45,179 nt of DNA from Bacillota bacterium (GCA_015059365.1 SVAO01000003.1:67682-112860); one strand, 5' to 3'; positions 9,170 to 17,841 are shown, numbered from the stretch's first letter. The notes: generated by a model from the sequence alone, not told the origin. Made by a program: numbers and translations.

Positions 9170-11092
9170 CTATTTTTCACTATCTCTTCTATTAGCCTCA
9201 GCAGTTTCAGATGAGCGTCTAGCCATTTCGTTAAAATCAGAATCGCTCATTTTTGCAAAAGCACTATCGTGTTCCCAATCATTTCTTTCTCTATTTTCCA
9301 TATGGGTTTGACCAGTAATATCTTTTACTCTATCATATACCGTTGATGATTCAGAAGGCGATGACACGGCAATTGAGCTTGGAGAACTTGAAGAAACTGA
9401 AGAACTTGGAGAAGTTGATGATGAACCGGAAATTGAAGCCTCTCCTGAAACTTTATCATACAAGTCAAAGGCATCATGTCTTTTTGCATCATCCGAATAA
9501 ATTAATTTCATATCTTCATGTTTAGCATTAGCTAATTCGTATTGTTTTTTCGCGGCAGCATAATTTTTTTGTGCTACCTGTATCATTGCTGCATCTCCTG
9601 ATTGCTTAGCAGCCTCAAGTTCACTCTCAGCCTTAAACATTTGACCTTTTAATTCTTTGGAACGCTTATAACTTTCAGAGTATTCCGGATGAAAAGTTTT
9701 TAATAATTCATCCTCTGAACCACCATATTGGTTATATAAGTTTTTTCCTAACGCCAAATTTTTATCTCTTTCACTTATACTTTCTCTAGCTTTTTTTCTT
9801 TCATCATTAAATTTAGTTTGATGTGGAGTTATGTCTCTCCAAACTTTTTGCATTTTTGAAATCCTGCCATTACCTTGAACATTTTTTGTTCCATTCCAAA
9901 ATCCTTTTCCATGCCTTGCAGAATCAATCCCCGCAATCGTTTTTTTAGCACCTAAAGCAGCCGTCCTGCCTAACGCACCAACACCAGGTGTCTCACCTAA
10001 ACGTTTCATTAAATTAAATGACCCTTTATTACTTGCTAATTTAGTTCCTAAAATATTATCTATAAACTGAGGTAATTGTTTAGCAAACATTAAAGCACCT
10101 ATAATTATAAACAATTTGACAAAAATCCCAGCAGGTTGTGTACCAATTGTACCATCAGAACTAAAATATTTCATAGCGTCATATTGTTCAGGATTAATTA
10201 CTAATTGAATAACAGATACAGCAAAGAAAACACCAGCTAATCGTATAAATAATCCAACATACTCTTTTCCGCATTCAGAAGCCCATGTTTTTAATTTTTT
10301 ATCCCCCTCTTTGGGATCAATAAGTGACAATATTGGAATTGGTGCTATAATTTGTAAAACGCCCAATTTTATCGCTCGTATTGACGCATCTAAACAAAAT
10401 ATTAAAAAGAAATAAGCAACAACTCCACCACATACAGTAGAAAGTAAAAATTTATATTCATTTTCAAATTCACCAGCACTGTTTTTTCGAGTAACAGTAC
10501 CCCAGTCAACTAAGCAATAAGGTTGATAATCTTGACATTGTTGCCCATTCTTGTTAATAGGCAATTCAAGTGAACTTGTTGTAGCATCAACATCACCGGT
10601 ATTTTTATAAATGAAATTTCTAAAAACACCAACTACAATTTGTGAAGACACTACATCTGCATTACTTATAACATCAGAATTGTTATCACCAGCATTTGAT
10701 TGTAACTTATATCCAGTTACAATCTGATATATTGCATTAGTGTTTAATATCATACCCTGTAACTTATACACTTCCCTAAACAGCGAAGGTGTAACCACAA
10801 GTAAAATTAATGATATAACAACATTAGTTATCATTTTACTAAACCCTTTACTTTTATCCGTTAGTGTATCAGGATTAATAATATATGTAATCACCGACAT
10901 TGATAACTTAAACAACATAAAAATTCCCAGAAAAACATAAATTCTTCCAAGCATCTCATAAATAAAATTACCAAACACATTTGTACTTGCTATTTGAATT
11001 AACAAGGTGTACAAAAGTTTTATAGCCCAAACCACTAAATGATCTAACATAGCAAATAGCATTCTTACTAATGACAAAAACAAATTTAACAT
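9170..11092 (-). CDS. VirB6/TrbL-like polytopic channel protein
   Basis: 640 residues. About seven hydrophobic segments lie in the first ~350 residues (for example around 10-30, 47-67, 85-105, 220-240, 280-300 and 325-345). A long polar C-terminal tail follows (about 400-640), Lys/Glu-rich and then Ser-rich (runs such as SSSVSSSSPSS near 570). This is the layout of VirB6/TrbL-family proteins in Gram-positive type IV secretion systems, where the membrane part forms the inner channel. It follows a strong terminator and a weak internal promoter, so it is probably made at lower levels than the preceding pilins. The Ser-rich tail has no recognised function. Confidence 0.85.
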   Translation of the reverse strand: MLNLFLSLVRMLFAMLDHLVVWAIKLLYTLLIQIASTNVFGNFIYEMLGRIYVFLGIFMLFKLSMSVITYIINPDTLTDKSKGFSKMITNVVISLILLVVTPSLFREVYKLQGMILNTNAIYQIVTGYKLQSNAGDNNSDVISNADVVSSQIVVGVFRNFIYKNTGDVDATTSSLELPINKNGQQCQDYQPYCLVDWGTVTRKNSAGEFENEYKFLLSTVCGGVVAYFFLIFCLDASIRAIKLGVLQIIAPIPILSLIDPKEGDKKLKTWASECGKEYVGLFIRLAGVFFAVSVIQLVINPEQYDAMKYFSSDGTIGTQPAGIFVKLFIIIGALMFAKQLPQFIDNILGTKLASNKGSFNLMKRLGETPGVGALGRTAALGAKKTIAGIDSARHGKGFWNGTKNVQGNGRISKMQKVWRDITPHQTKFNDERKKARESISERDKNLALGKNLYNQYGGSEDELLKTFHPEYSESYKRSKELKGQMFKAESELEAAKQSGDAAMIQVAQKNYAAAKKQYELANAKHEDMKLIYSDDAKRHDAFDLYDKVSGEASISGSSSTSPSSSVSSSSPSSIAVSSPSESSTVYDRVKDITGQTHMENRERNDWEHDSAFAKMSDSDFNEMARRSSETAEANRRDSEK

Positions 11093-11135
11093 ATATTACA
11101 CTCCTTTAAAATTAAATACCAATTTCTCTATATAC

Positions 11136-11141
11136 AGTATA
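11136..11141 (-). promoter_or_regulatory. possible weak promoter -10 (TATACT) before the VirB6-like gene
   Basis: TATACT sits about 45 bases before the VirB6-like start, just after the terminator T-run. No good -35 is present at the right distance, so the call is tentative. If wrong, the downstream genes depend on read-through. Confidence 0.3.
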
Positions 11142-11152
11142 ACACACAAAAA

Positions 11153-11185
11153 AAAAATAATAAATAGAAATTATTTATTATTTTT
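11153..11185 (-). terminator. intrinsic terminator after the VirB2-like pilin pair
   Basis: A perfect A/T stem of up to 14 base pairs (arms 11153-11166 and 11172-11185, loop of 5) is followed on the minus strand by an unbroken T-run. It lies 12 bases after the stop of the second pilin gene and inside the operon, so it should reduce expression of the VirB6-VirB4-VirD4 half relative to the pilins. Confidence 0.8.
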
Positions 11186-11196
11186 AAAAACATTTA

Positions 11197-11550
11197 CTAT
11201 CCTTTATAATCATCGCATTTTGTTGGACCATTGATAAAACAATCAACACAGTTCCAAATAGTCTTTTGTTCACCGCTAGCAACTAAATTAAATACTACTT
11301 CTACAATAATAAACACAAAGAATACTAATGCAGCTGATATAAGTCTTTTAATAAATAAACCTTGCGATTTTTTAATTTCATCTTCTTTTTGTGCAATTAC
11401 TGCTTTTCCAAAATCTAACATTCCAAAAATTATTAATAATACTGGTACTCCGATTTTTAACAAATCAACAATAGTGCTAGTTAATTTAGGGATAATTTCT
11501 GCCATTTTAGGAATTACAGTCCCACACGCATAATAAGTTGTTAATAACAT
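11197..11550 (-). CDS. VirB2/TrbC-like pilin, copy 2
   Basis: 117 residues; start ATG with AGGTGG 5 bases upstream. Two membrane helices (about 24-46 and 67-90) flank the charged loop KAVIAQKEDEIKKSQ. The C-terminal tail is WNCVDCFINGPTK. Topology and loop fit VirB2/TrbC-type (Mbov_0395-like) pilin subunits of Gram-positive and mycoplasma conjugative elements. It is about 60% identical by eye to the preceding gene, a tandem duplication 9 bases apart. There is no obvious cleaved signal peptide. The C-x2-C-FINGPT tail is shared with copy 1, suggesting a conserved disulfide or assembly contact. Confidence 0.85.
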   Translation of the reverse strand: MLLTTYYACGTVIPKMAEIIPKLTSTIVDLLKIGVPVLLIIFGMLDFGKAVIAQKEDEIKKSQGLFIKRLISAALVFFVFIIVEVVFNLVASGEQKTIWNCVDCFINGPTKCDDYKG

Positions 11551-11559
11551 TTAATCCAC

Positions 11560-11958
11560 CTACTTTTCTTCTGTCAATCTACATTCTACTGCATTACTAG
11601 AACCTTCTGCAGCATCTTTAGCAGCTTCTGTTGGGCCATTAATGAAACAACTGATACAGTCCCACATATTTCCATTATTATCCTTAGCAACTAAATTAAA
11701 GATTACTTGAACAATCATAATTACAAAGAATACTAATGCAGCTGATAATAATCTCTTTAAGAATGTTTGTTGAGATTTTTTAATTTCATCTTCTTTTTGT
11801 GCCATTACCGCTTTTCCTAAATCAAGCATACCAAATACAATCAATAATACTGGCACTCCAATTTTAATTAATGTTACTATCAAACCAATAATTTCAGGAA
11901 TCATAATATCCATTGTTAAGATTCCGTCACCACACTTAACAGTATCTAAAATAAACAC
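11560..11958 (-). CDS. VirB2/TrbC-like pilin, copy 1
   Basis: 132 residues from a GTG start at 11958, spaced 7 bases from AGGAGG; the overlapping ATG two bases upstream stops at once. It has the same two-helix architecture as copy 2, with loop KAVMAQKEDEIKKSQQ and tail WDCISCFINGPTE, plus a 15-residue acidic/Ser extension at the C-terminus. It probably forms the secretion pilus or channel lining. It has its own consensus-type promoter (TTGACA-17-TATCAT), consistent with high expression of a major subunit. Confidence 0.85.
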   Translation of the reverse strand: MFILDTVKCGDGILTMDIMIPEIIGLIVTLIKIGVPVLLIVFGMLDLGKAVMAQKEDEIKKSQQTFLKRLLSAALVFFVIMIVQVIFNLVAKDNNGNMWDCISCFINGPTEAAKDAAEGSSNAVECRLTEEK

Positions 11959-11982
11959 ATTCCATCCTCCTTTACTAATTAA

Positions 11983-12011
11983 ATGATACTTTATTTAGCA
12001 ATTTTTGTCAA
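11983..12011 (-). promoter_or_regulatory. promoter before VirB2-like copy 1
   Basis: TTGACA (12006-12011) and TATCAT (11983-11988) are separated by 17 bases on the minus strand, a near-perfect housekeeping promoter in the 64-base gap between the TadZ-like gene and the pilin gene. Confidence 0.8.
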
Positions 12012-12022
12012 TATAATTTACT

Positions 12023-12988
12023 TTATTGTTTAGAAAAGCCTAACTTTTTAAGCAGTTCATTCAATTCTTCACTTATTTTATGATCATCTAACGGCGGCAT
12101 ATTAAAAAATATACTTAACCTAGATTCCATTTCAAAATCTTTAACTTCTTCTAAATCCAATAAACTTATATTTAAAATCACAGTTTTATTCTTTAATTCA
12201 TTTAAAATGTCTGGTTTCATTGTAATCATTTTATTCAATTTAATAATAGATGGTTCAATTAAATAAATTACTTTATGACACATTGCTTCTGCAGCAATAC
12301 TATTATTAATATCAACTAATATTACATCTTTATCAAAATTTTTGTTAATTACTGAACCGACCTCATTAGTATCAACAGATACCATTTGCTTATCTCTATA
12401 ATAACTAAAATCTCTTTTATCAACTTCAATCGGTACTACAGTATAATTTTTCTTCAATTGCTTATACATCATGTAAATTAATGTTGTCGCACCAGAATGG
12501 CTTGTCAAACTTTTAACTCCAATGATAGTAGACCCCATGCGTGGAGCTTCCACAGTTTCATATTTAGTTATTACTTTTTCCTTTACTTGCTGATTAACTG
12601 GCATTTCCCCAAACTGTTGATATTGTGCAACATCTCGATAACTATTTGGGTTGTTATACAAATACATAATGCCTTCTTTATTTGTTGTAAAATTATATAT
12701 TCCCATAGAAATCAACTGAGACAAATATCTAGGCGAAGTTGTTTCTGGTCCATTATCTAATAAAAGAATAACCTTTGACATATCCAAAGAAATAGATAAC
12801 TTTTGTATGTTTTTTAGGTCGGAATAATCTTGAATCGCTGTTATATCTAATACCATTCTATTAAAAAATAAGTTTTGAAATGTACCAATAATTTCATCAA
12901 CTGTATATATGCCATCAATTCTTTTAATTACCTCAATATCTAAATTTGCAAGTAATTCTTTGTTTTTATTAGCAACAATTACATTCAT
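12023..12988 (-). CDS. tadZ: TadZ/CpaE-like protein with degenerate P-loop
   Basis: 321 residues. The first ~115 have an alternating beta/alpha pattern like the atypical receiver domain of TadZ/CpaE proteins. From about residue 154 there is a ParA/MinD-like half: TIIGVKSLTSHSGATTL at the P-loop position, then VPIEVDKRD and ILVDIN. The P-loop keeps S-G-A-T-T but lacks the Gly-Lys pair that binds phosphate, so ATP hydrolysis is unlikely. TadZ proteins localise Tad pilus machines at the cell pole. The gene lies between the pseudopilins and the VirB2-like pilins, at the border of the Tad and type IV halves. Confidence 0.75.
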   Translation of the reverse strand: MNVIVANKNKELLANLDIEVIKRIDGIYTVDEIIGTFQNLFFNRMVLDITAIQDYSDLKNIQKLSISLDMSKVILLLDNGPETTSPRYLSQLISMGIYNFTTNKEGIMYLYNNPNSYRDVAQYQQFGEMPVNQQVKEKVITKYETVEAPRMGSTIIGVKSLTSHSGATTLIYMMYKQLKKNYTVVPIEVDKRDFSYYRDKQMVSVDTNEVGSVINKNFDKDVILVDINNSIAAEAMCHKVIYLIEPSIIKLNKMITMKPDILNELKNKTVILNISLLDLEEVKDFEMESRLSIFFNMPPLDDHKISEELNELLKKLGFSKQ

Positions 12989-13000
12989 AGTCTGCTCCTC

Positions 13001-13423
13001 CTATCCATAAAAGATTTTAGTTTCACCATACACCTTAATATTTATATAATCTCCAATAATAGGTAAATCAAAATACATATAAGCTATTACTTTATAGTAT
13101 TTGCCTCTAGCTGAATTATAAGTATATATACAATAAAGGTAATCTGAACCAGTATAAGTATCTTCTTCAGAAACACCATCCATTTCAGGACATGTTTTCC
13201 CGGTATTATAACGATAACCTATACTTTTTAAACTTTCATTAATTTCATCCGTTATTTTTAAATCAGAAAAATCACCATTATGATATTCAATAATATCTAT
13301 TATACGGTTTTTAACTCTAAAAGCCTTAGTATAACTTATTGATGTAACTAATAAAGCCATTACAACAACTATAAAAACTATTATTATATTCATAAGCATC
13401 GCATTACTTGTGGCAGCTTTCAT
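13001..13423 (-). CDS. pseudopilin-like protein (Tad minor pilin), copy b
   Basis: 140 residues. The N-terminus MKAATSNA is followed by one long hydrophobic helix (about 11-30) and a ~105-residue extracellular domain with two cysteines and a C-terminal FDLPIIGDYINIKVYGETK. It is paralogous to the gene before it (same FD-x-PIIG-x motif near the C-terminus) and shares the MKxA start and first helix with the Flp-like pilin. This fits TadE/TadF-type minor pilins. No prepilin peptidase consensus (Gly then Glu at +5) is visible. Confidence 0.72.
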   Translation of the reverse strand: MKAATSNAMLMNIIIVFIVVVMALLVTSISYTKAFRVKNRIIDIIEYHNGDFSDLKITDEINESLKSIGYRYNTGKTCPEMDGVSEEDTYTGSDYLYCIYTYNSARGKYYKVIAYMYFDLPIIGDYINIKVYGETKIFYG

Positions 13424-13427
13424 AACA

Positions 13428-13838
13428 TCATCCTAACCTTTTAATTGTCATTGTTTTAGTATATACCGGAATTCTTAAGAAATGTCCAATTATTGGAAAA
13501 TCAAAAGTCATATACGTTGTTACACCATACGAATACTTATCACCGTGGTCAAAATAATAAACGCAATACCCTTCTTTACCATCAACTTCAACAATAGCAC
13601 CATCTATTTTTTGACAAGTAATGTTATATTTCTGATAACCATAACTAACTAAAATATTCGAAATTGCTTCTTCCGAATATTTATTATACCCTTCATTTGT
13701 TTCAATAGCATTTACTATCTTACTATTAACCTTATATGCTTTTGAATAACTAATAACTCCCATAATAGCAAAAAAAGATATAGTTATAAAAACTATAATT
13801 ATATTAAGCAAAAACGTATAACTAATACTTTCTTTCAT
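13428..13838 (-). CDS. pseudopilin-like protein (Tad minor pilin), copy a
   Basis: 136 residues from the ATG at 13838, 7 bases after AGGAG; a TTG two codons earlier is less likely. MKESISYT is followed by a hydrophobic helix (about 9-30) and an ectodomain with two cysteines and FDFPIIGHFLRIPVYTKT near the end. It is a clear paralogue of the following gene, 4 bases away. Probably a minor pilin of the Tad-like pilus. Confidence 0.72.
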   Translation of the reverse strand: MKESISYTFLLNIIIVFITISFFAIMGVISYSKAYKVNSKIVNAIETNEGYNKYSEEAISNILVSYGYQKYNITCQKIDGAIVEVDGKEGYCVYYFDHGDKYSYGVTTYMTFDFPIIGHFLRIPVYTKTMTIKRLG

Positions 13839-13863
13839 AACCAATCTCCTAGAAACTTACATA

Positions 13864-14088
13864 TTAATAATTGCATTTATTATTATTTGAATCCCAATAA
13901 TCTGTAACTTGTGAAGAACCATTGTAACATTTGTTACCTTTCCATTGATATCCTGCACCTGTACAACATGCACTTTTCGCACTATTATTTAGTAAAGATG
14001 TTATTAATGGAGTAGCTACTGCCGCTACTAAAGCAATTAAAACAATTGTTATTACTGTCATATTCGCTTCTCCTGTTGCTTCCTTCAT
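13864..14088 (-). CDS. small Flp-like major pilin candidate
   Basis: 74 residues. MKEATGEANM is followed by a hydrophobic helix (about 11-31), then NNSAKSACC and a short Cys/Gly/Asn-rich ectodomain with four cysteines. Size, single N-terminal helix and position directly after tadC match Flp/TadE pilins. A Gly at position 6 could be a prepilin cleavage point, but the expected Glu at +5 is missing, and no peptidase gene is nearby. It has its own promoter (TTGCAA-16-TATAAT), as expected for a major subunit. Confidence 0.7.
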   Translation of the reverse strand: MKEATGEANMTVITIVLIALVAAVATPLITSLLNNSAKSACCTGAGYQWKGNKCYNGSSQVTDYWDSNNNKCNY

Positions 14089-14122
14089 AAAATCACCACC
14101 GTTCTTATTTTTCCATAATTAA

Positions 14123-14150
14123 ATTATATCATATTTTTTATCAATTGCAA
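14123..14150 (-). promoter_or_regulatory. promoter before the Flp-like pilin
   Basis: TTGCAA (14145-14150) and TATAAT (14123-14128) are spaced 16 bases apart on the minus strand, in the 63-base gap after tadC. A GGTGGTGA ribosome site follows at the pilin start. Confidence 0.7.
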
Positions 14151-14151
14151 A

Positions 14152-14934
14152 TTAAATGTTAATCATTGACATCATTGAAACTAAAAGAAGTACAATAATT
14201 CCCGCTCCCGTACATATAAGCATTGTCATAGTTTTTCTTTCCATAGTTTCTAATCTATTCTTATATTTTTGTTCACGTGCCTTATTTTGTAATGTTGAGA
14301 TTGTTTTAGAAAACATAATTAATTGTTCCTGTTTATCTTCTTGGGAACCTAATCCTAAACGATATAAAAGTCTCATCATGCGCATAGAATCTCTTACTGG
14401 ATATCTATGAGCAAATTCCATATATGGTTCTACCGTAGAATCTCCTGCTTCAATTCTTTCTACTAGTTTAACTAAACCATCTTTGAAAATATCTGGTGCT
14501 GTTGCAATAGATCTACGAAGTGCCACTGGAACAGTATAATGTTGAATTAATATCTCTAAACTTTTTAAATAATAAGGCAACATTAAGTCTATATTATAAA
14601 GATTCCTTTTATAATAACTTTGTAACTGTGTATATGGTATCTTAAATATTACATACGCTACAATTAAACATACTATTAGATATGTAAAACTCATTTGGCT
14701 TAGCAATACAATAAACATTGCAAAAAAAGCAACCAAAGCATTTCTAATTCTTGCCCCATATAATTTGTTAATATCTAAATCTTTTCCATATTTTACACTC
14801 AGCAAGAATTCATAGTCATCTTCTTTCATAAAAGCAAAATATGGTCGTGCCTCAGCAATAAATTTTCTAGAATCTAATCTCTTATTTACAACAAGAATCA
14901 AAATTATAATAGCACCAATTATAATAAACATCAT
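14152..14934 (-). CDS. tadC: TadC-like pilus assembly membrane protein
   Basis: 260 residues with a T2SSF-type fold: an N-terminal helix (1-18), paired helices (about 66-105), a central basic cytoplasmic region (TVPVALRRSIATAPDIFKDG; GLGSQEDKQEQLIMFSKTI) and a C-terminal helix (about 236-258). The pattern matches TadC, which pairs with TadB to form the platform on which the CpaF/TadA ATPase acts. The ATG overlaps the tadB stop by one base (translational coupling). Confidence 0.85.
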   Translation of the reverse strand: MMFIIIGAIIILILVVNKRLDSRKFIAEARPYFAFMKEDDYEFLLSVKYGKDLDINKLYGARIRNALVAFFAMFIVLLSQMSFTYLIVCLIVAYVIFKIPYTQLQSYYKRNLYNIDLMLPYYLKSLEILIQHYTVPVALRRSIATAPDIFKDGLVKLVERIEAGDSTVEPYMEFAHRYPVRDSMRMMRLLYRLGLGSQEDKQEQLIMFSKTISTLQNKAREQKYKNRLETMERKTMTMLICTGAGIIVLLLVSMMSMINI

Positions 14935-15836
14935 TATTCAGCACCTACATTCTCATTATAATATTTTTCCCCATTAAGAAGGAAATATGTATTTACAATC
15001 AAAATTCCATGTAACAACAATCGAATACCAATACTATCTAACATACCAATATATGTCGATACACCAAGCAAAAACTGCACTAACATAACCATTAAATATA
15101 AAACTATTCCAAACTGAATAAACTTTTTATGGAAAGCAGCTCTATCGATACGATCCCTATATACATTTTCAACTAACATATCAACATCTAAAGACATATT
15201 TTCTAATGCATCACTAGAATCTTTAGCACCTTCATTAGTTATTTGTAAAAATAGTTGGTGCATATTTTTTATTACATAATAATCATATTTACGATTCATA
15301 AAAGTAATAGATTCATTAATCGTCCCATTAGAATAAGCCATATCTATCATTATTTTAACATCGGTTTTAAAAGGTTCTTCAAGCACATCAGACTCATAAA
15401 CCCCTTCTAACGCTTTAACAAAACTCTGAGTCGTAGCAAATTCCATAATCGTATTTGTTACATAAACCTGAACTTGTTCAAAAATAAACTCACTATATAT
15501 CCTTTTACACCTCAAATATGTTAAGTAAGGCACTATCATAACAGCCGCAATACAATAAAATATAGAAGTAATTATATTATAAAAATATAAATAAGATACA
15601 ACAAACCCTATCAAAGCAAATATCAATGCCTGAGTTGTATATTGCCTTAAAGTATATTCTTGCCCCAATTCTTTAACCTTGGCTCTTACCTCTTTAAATG
15701 AATAAGGGGCATACTTATTATAAACGTTACCCACGCCATTTATTATATATTTATAAACATTCTTACCAGCATTTTTTCTATATATAATTATAAAGATGAG
15801 TATTAAAACAATAGAAATAAATATAAATCCAACCAT
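14934..15836 (-). CDS. tadB: TadB-like pilus assembly membrane protein
   Basis: 300 residues. N-terminal helix (1-19), two helices around 68-108 and two near the C-terminus (about 240-290), with a cytoplasmic T2SSF domain between (KALEGVYESDVLEEPFKTDVKIM; ITNEGAKDSSDALENMS). This is the TadB arrangement, and it lies directly between cpaF and tadC as in Tad loci. It starts 11 bases after cpaF and is coupled to tadC. Confidence 0.85.
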   Translation of the reverse strand: MVGFIFISIVLILIFIIIYRKNAGKNVYKYIINGVGNVYNKYAPYSFKEVRAKVKELGQEYTLRQYTTQALIFALIGFVVSYLYFYNIITSIFYCIAAVMIVPYLTYLRCKRIYSEFIFEQVQVYVTNTIMEFATTQSFVKALEGVYESDVLEEPFKTDVKIMIDMAYSNGTINESITFMNRKYDYYVIKNMHQLFLQITNEGAKDSSDALENMSLDVDMLVENVYRDRIDRAAFHKKFIQFGIVLYLMVMLVQFLLGVSTYIGMLDSIGIRLLLHGILIVNTYFLLNGEKYYNENVGAE

Positions 15837-15847
15837 AAATGACCCTC

Positions 15848-16963
15848 CTATTCAAAAATAATATCCAAATTATCACTAGCATTTAGAAGATCAACTTCTT
15901 CATCATCATTAACAATTGCATCTTCTGATATATAAACGCCTTGAGCTGATAAATACTCGATTAAATATTTACTAGGATTATTTCTATATACCTTTCCATC
16001 GATTCCTTTTTTATAAATAGTGTTGTGTTTAGCTTCATTTGTTTGTTCATCCACATAAAACTCAGTAACTTCCCCGATTTCACGAACAAATCTTCCCGTT
16101 TCTTTACTTTGATATCCGCGAACCATAACCCCCAGTTGTACATATCGATGAATTGTTTTTAAAAATTGTTCAACATCCTGATTAGTCTCTAATAAACTAT
16201 ACAAACGCATAGGAATAGATGCCGCTTTATCAGCATGAATTGTTGATAATATATTATGTCCTGATGAAATAGAATTACGAACAGCCATAACAGCTTCCGC
16301 ACTACGAACCTCAGAAAGTAATATCCACTTAGGGTTCTGTCTCATACAAGTAACCAACACATCTGAATAAGAAGCAATATTATTAGTTTTCATTGCTACT
16401 ATATCTCGATGAGGAAATATTCTATCTAAATGCAACTCCAAAGTATCTTCAATAGTAATGATTTTTTCGTTTTCTTTAATATGTGCACCTAAATACTTAA
16501 TAAATTCTGTTTTTCCAGAACCGGTTTCTCCACACACTAAAATATTACAATGCCCTTCAACACACTTTATTAAAAAATCATGGACTTCTAAAGTTATATA
16601 TTTTTCTTGTAATATCTTATCCTTTTGCAATCTTATTTTTGCTGGGGTCTTACGCAAAACCGCTGCAATTCCGTTTTTTGCAATTGAGTCATGAACAAAA
16701 TTTAAACGAAGTTCTGAACTTTCCGCATCTAAAAAAGGATGGGCCATATTAAATGATGTTCCCATAACATTAGAACATTGAAAAGCTAATTTTTCCATAA
16801 AAATATTATTAATGTTAGGATTTTCAATCCTAAAAATACCATTTGATAACGTCTTTAACCAAATTTGACCATTATTACTATAAGAAATGTCAGTTATGTC
16901 ATCATTATCTAAATATTGTTTTAATGGTCCGAAATCTATCTGTGAAAAAACTGACTCTTCCAT
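15848..16963 (-). CDS. cpaF: CpaF/TadA-type secretion ATPase
   Basis: 371 residues of the VirB11/GspE superfamily. Walker A GETGSGKT at 145-152, Asp box IEDTLELH at 171-178, Walker B LLSEVR at 215-220 and His box TIHAD at 241-245 are all present, so the enzyme should be active. Spacing and the R-Q-N-P motif before Walker B fit CpaF/TadA. It powers pilus assembly and retraction with TadB/TadC. The N-terminal domain is short, and the ~45 C-terminal residues are acidic. Because VirB11 belongs to the same family, this ATPase could in principle serve both halves of the locus. Confidence 0.9.
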   Translation of the reverse strand: MEESVFSQIDFGPLKQYLDNDDITDISYSNNGQIWLKTLSNGIFRIENPNINNIFMEKLAFQCSNVMGTSFNMAHPFLDAESSELRLNFVHDSIAKNGIAAVLRKTPAKIRLQKDKILQEKYITLEVHDFLIKCVEGHCNILVCGETGSGKTEFIKYLGAHIKENEKIITIEDTLELHLDRIFPHRDIVAMKTNNIASYSDVLVTCMRQNPKWILLSEVRSAEAVMAVRNSISSGHNILSTIHADKAASIPMRLYSLLETNQDVEQFLKTIHRYVQLGVMVRGYQSKETGRFVREIGEVTEFYVDEQTNEAKHNTIYKKGIDGKVYRNNPSKYLIEYLSAQGVYISEDAIVNDDEEVDLLNASDNLDIIFE

Positions 16964-16965
16964 AA

Positions 16966-17754
16966 TTATGCACCTATATTAGGTTTTTCAACTTCCACAT
17001 TTAAATTTACAGTATTGGCATTAATAAAATCTTTTAAATATTGTGTACTTACTTTAGTTTCACCATTAGAAGTTGCAGTTCCTCCATGTGGAACCGGGAA
17101 TAATTCTACGGCATAAGAATATAAATATTCCGCCTTTCTTAATAATAAATGAATTTCATTGCTTACTCCAAAAATTAAATAAGCAGGAGTTCTCGCTTCT
17201 TTTGAATTTTCAAAAACATTACGTCCACTACCATCTTTAACAGCTAATACTTCAACATTTTCTAATAATTTACCAACCATGATATGTCCATCATCATTAA
17301 CAGCTTTCATATAAATATCAATTTTATTACCTGGAAAAATTGAATTACCATAAGTAGTCTCCATGTTAACAGAAAATTGATAAGGAATATCTCCATCCTT
17401 AACATCTACAAATGATGAGTCTGGCATTTCATCCTCAGTTACCAATGTACTACTAAAAAACATACTACCTTCTGGAATAACTGTATTATAATTTGAATAT
17501 TTACCTACAATCAAACGTGAAGAAAGTACAATTCTGTCTGACACACCAGCCTCAGGCATTTCTATATATTTAATCATATCCTCTGTAATTAATGTTCTTG
17601 GTTGAATCTCTTTTGCAGCAACTGGAATGCTAACAGGTTTTACCTGAGTATTAATTGTATAAGTATAACCAAAATACAACAACCCAACAATTACAATCAC
17701 CCCCAAAATAGTAATTGTATTTTTATTCATTAAAAATCTTTTTAAAGCGTTCAT
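16966..17754 (-). CDS. cpaB: CpaB/RcpC-like SAF-domain protein
   Basis: 262 residues. One N-terminal membrane helix (about 14-31) is followed by the CpaB signature region: PVSIPVAAKEIQPRTLITEDMI (residues ~40-61) and IPEGSMFFSSTLV, typical SAF-domain patterns, then the RcpC-type second domain with GNKIDIYMK. In Gram-negatives CpaB works with the secretin; here, with no outer membrane, it would act in the periplasm-like wall zone. It starts the Tad part, 2 bases before cpaF, behind the best promoter in the locus. Confidence 0.87.
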   Translation of the reverse strand: MNALKRFLMNKNTITILGVIVIVGLLYFGYTYTINTQVKPVSIPVAAKEIQPRTLITEDMIKYIEMPEAGVSDRIVLSSRLIVGKYSNYNTVIPEGSMFFSSTLVTEDEMPDSSFVDVKDGDIPYQFSVNMETTYGNSIFPGNKIDIYMKAVNDDGHIMVGKLLENVEVLAVKDGSGRNVFENSKEARTPAYLIFGVSNEIHLLLRKAEYLYSYAVELFPVPHGGTATSNGETKVSTQYLKDFINANTVNLNVEVEKPNIGA

Positions 17755-17780
17755 AAATCCACCCTTCCTATCCTAATGAC

Positions 17781-17809
17781 ATTATAAATTATTTTTGCTT
17801 TAACGTCAA
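17781..17809 (-). promoter_or_regulatory. strong promoter before cpaB
   Basis: TTGACG (17804-17809) and TATAAT (17781-17786) are separated by exactly 17 bases on the minus strand. GGAAGGGTGG and the cpaB ATG follow. This probably starts the main Tad transcript. Confidence 0.82.
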
Positions 17810-17841
17810 TCTATTTATATTATTTATTATAATCTACTACA

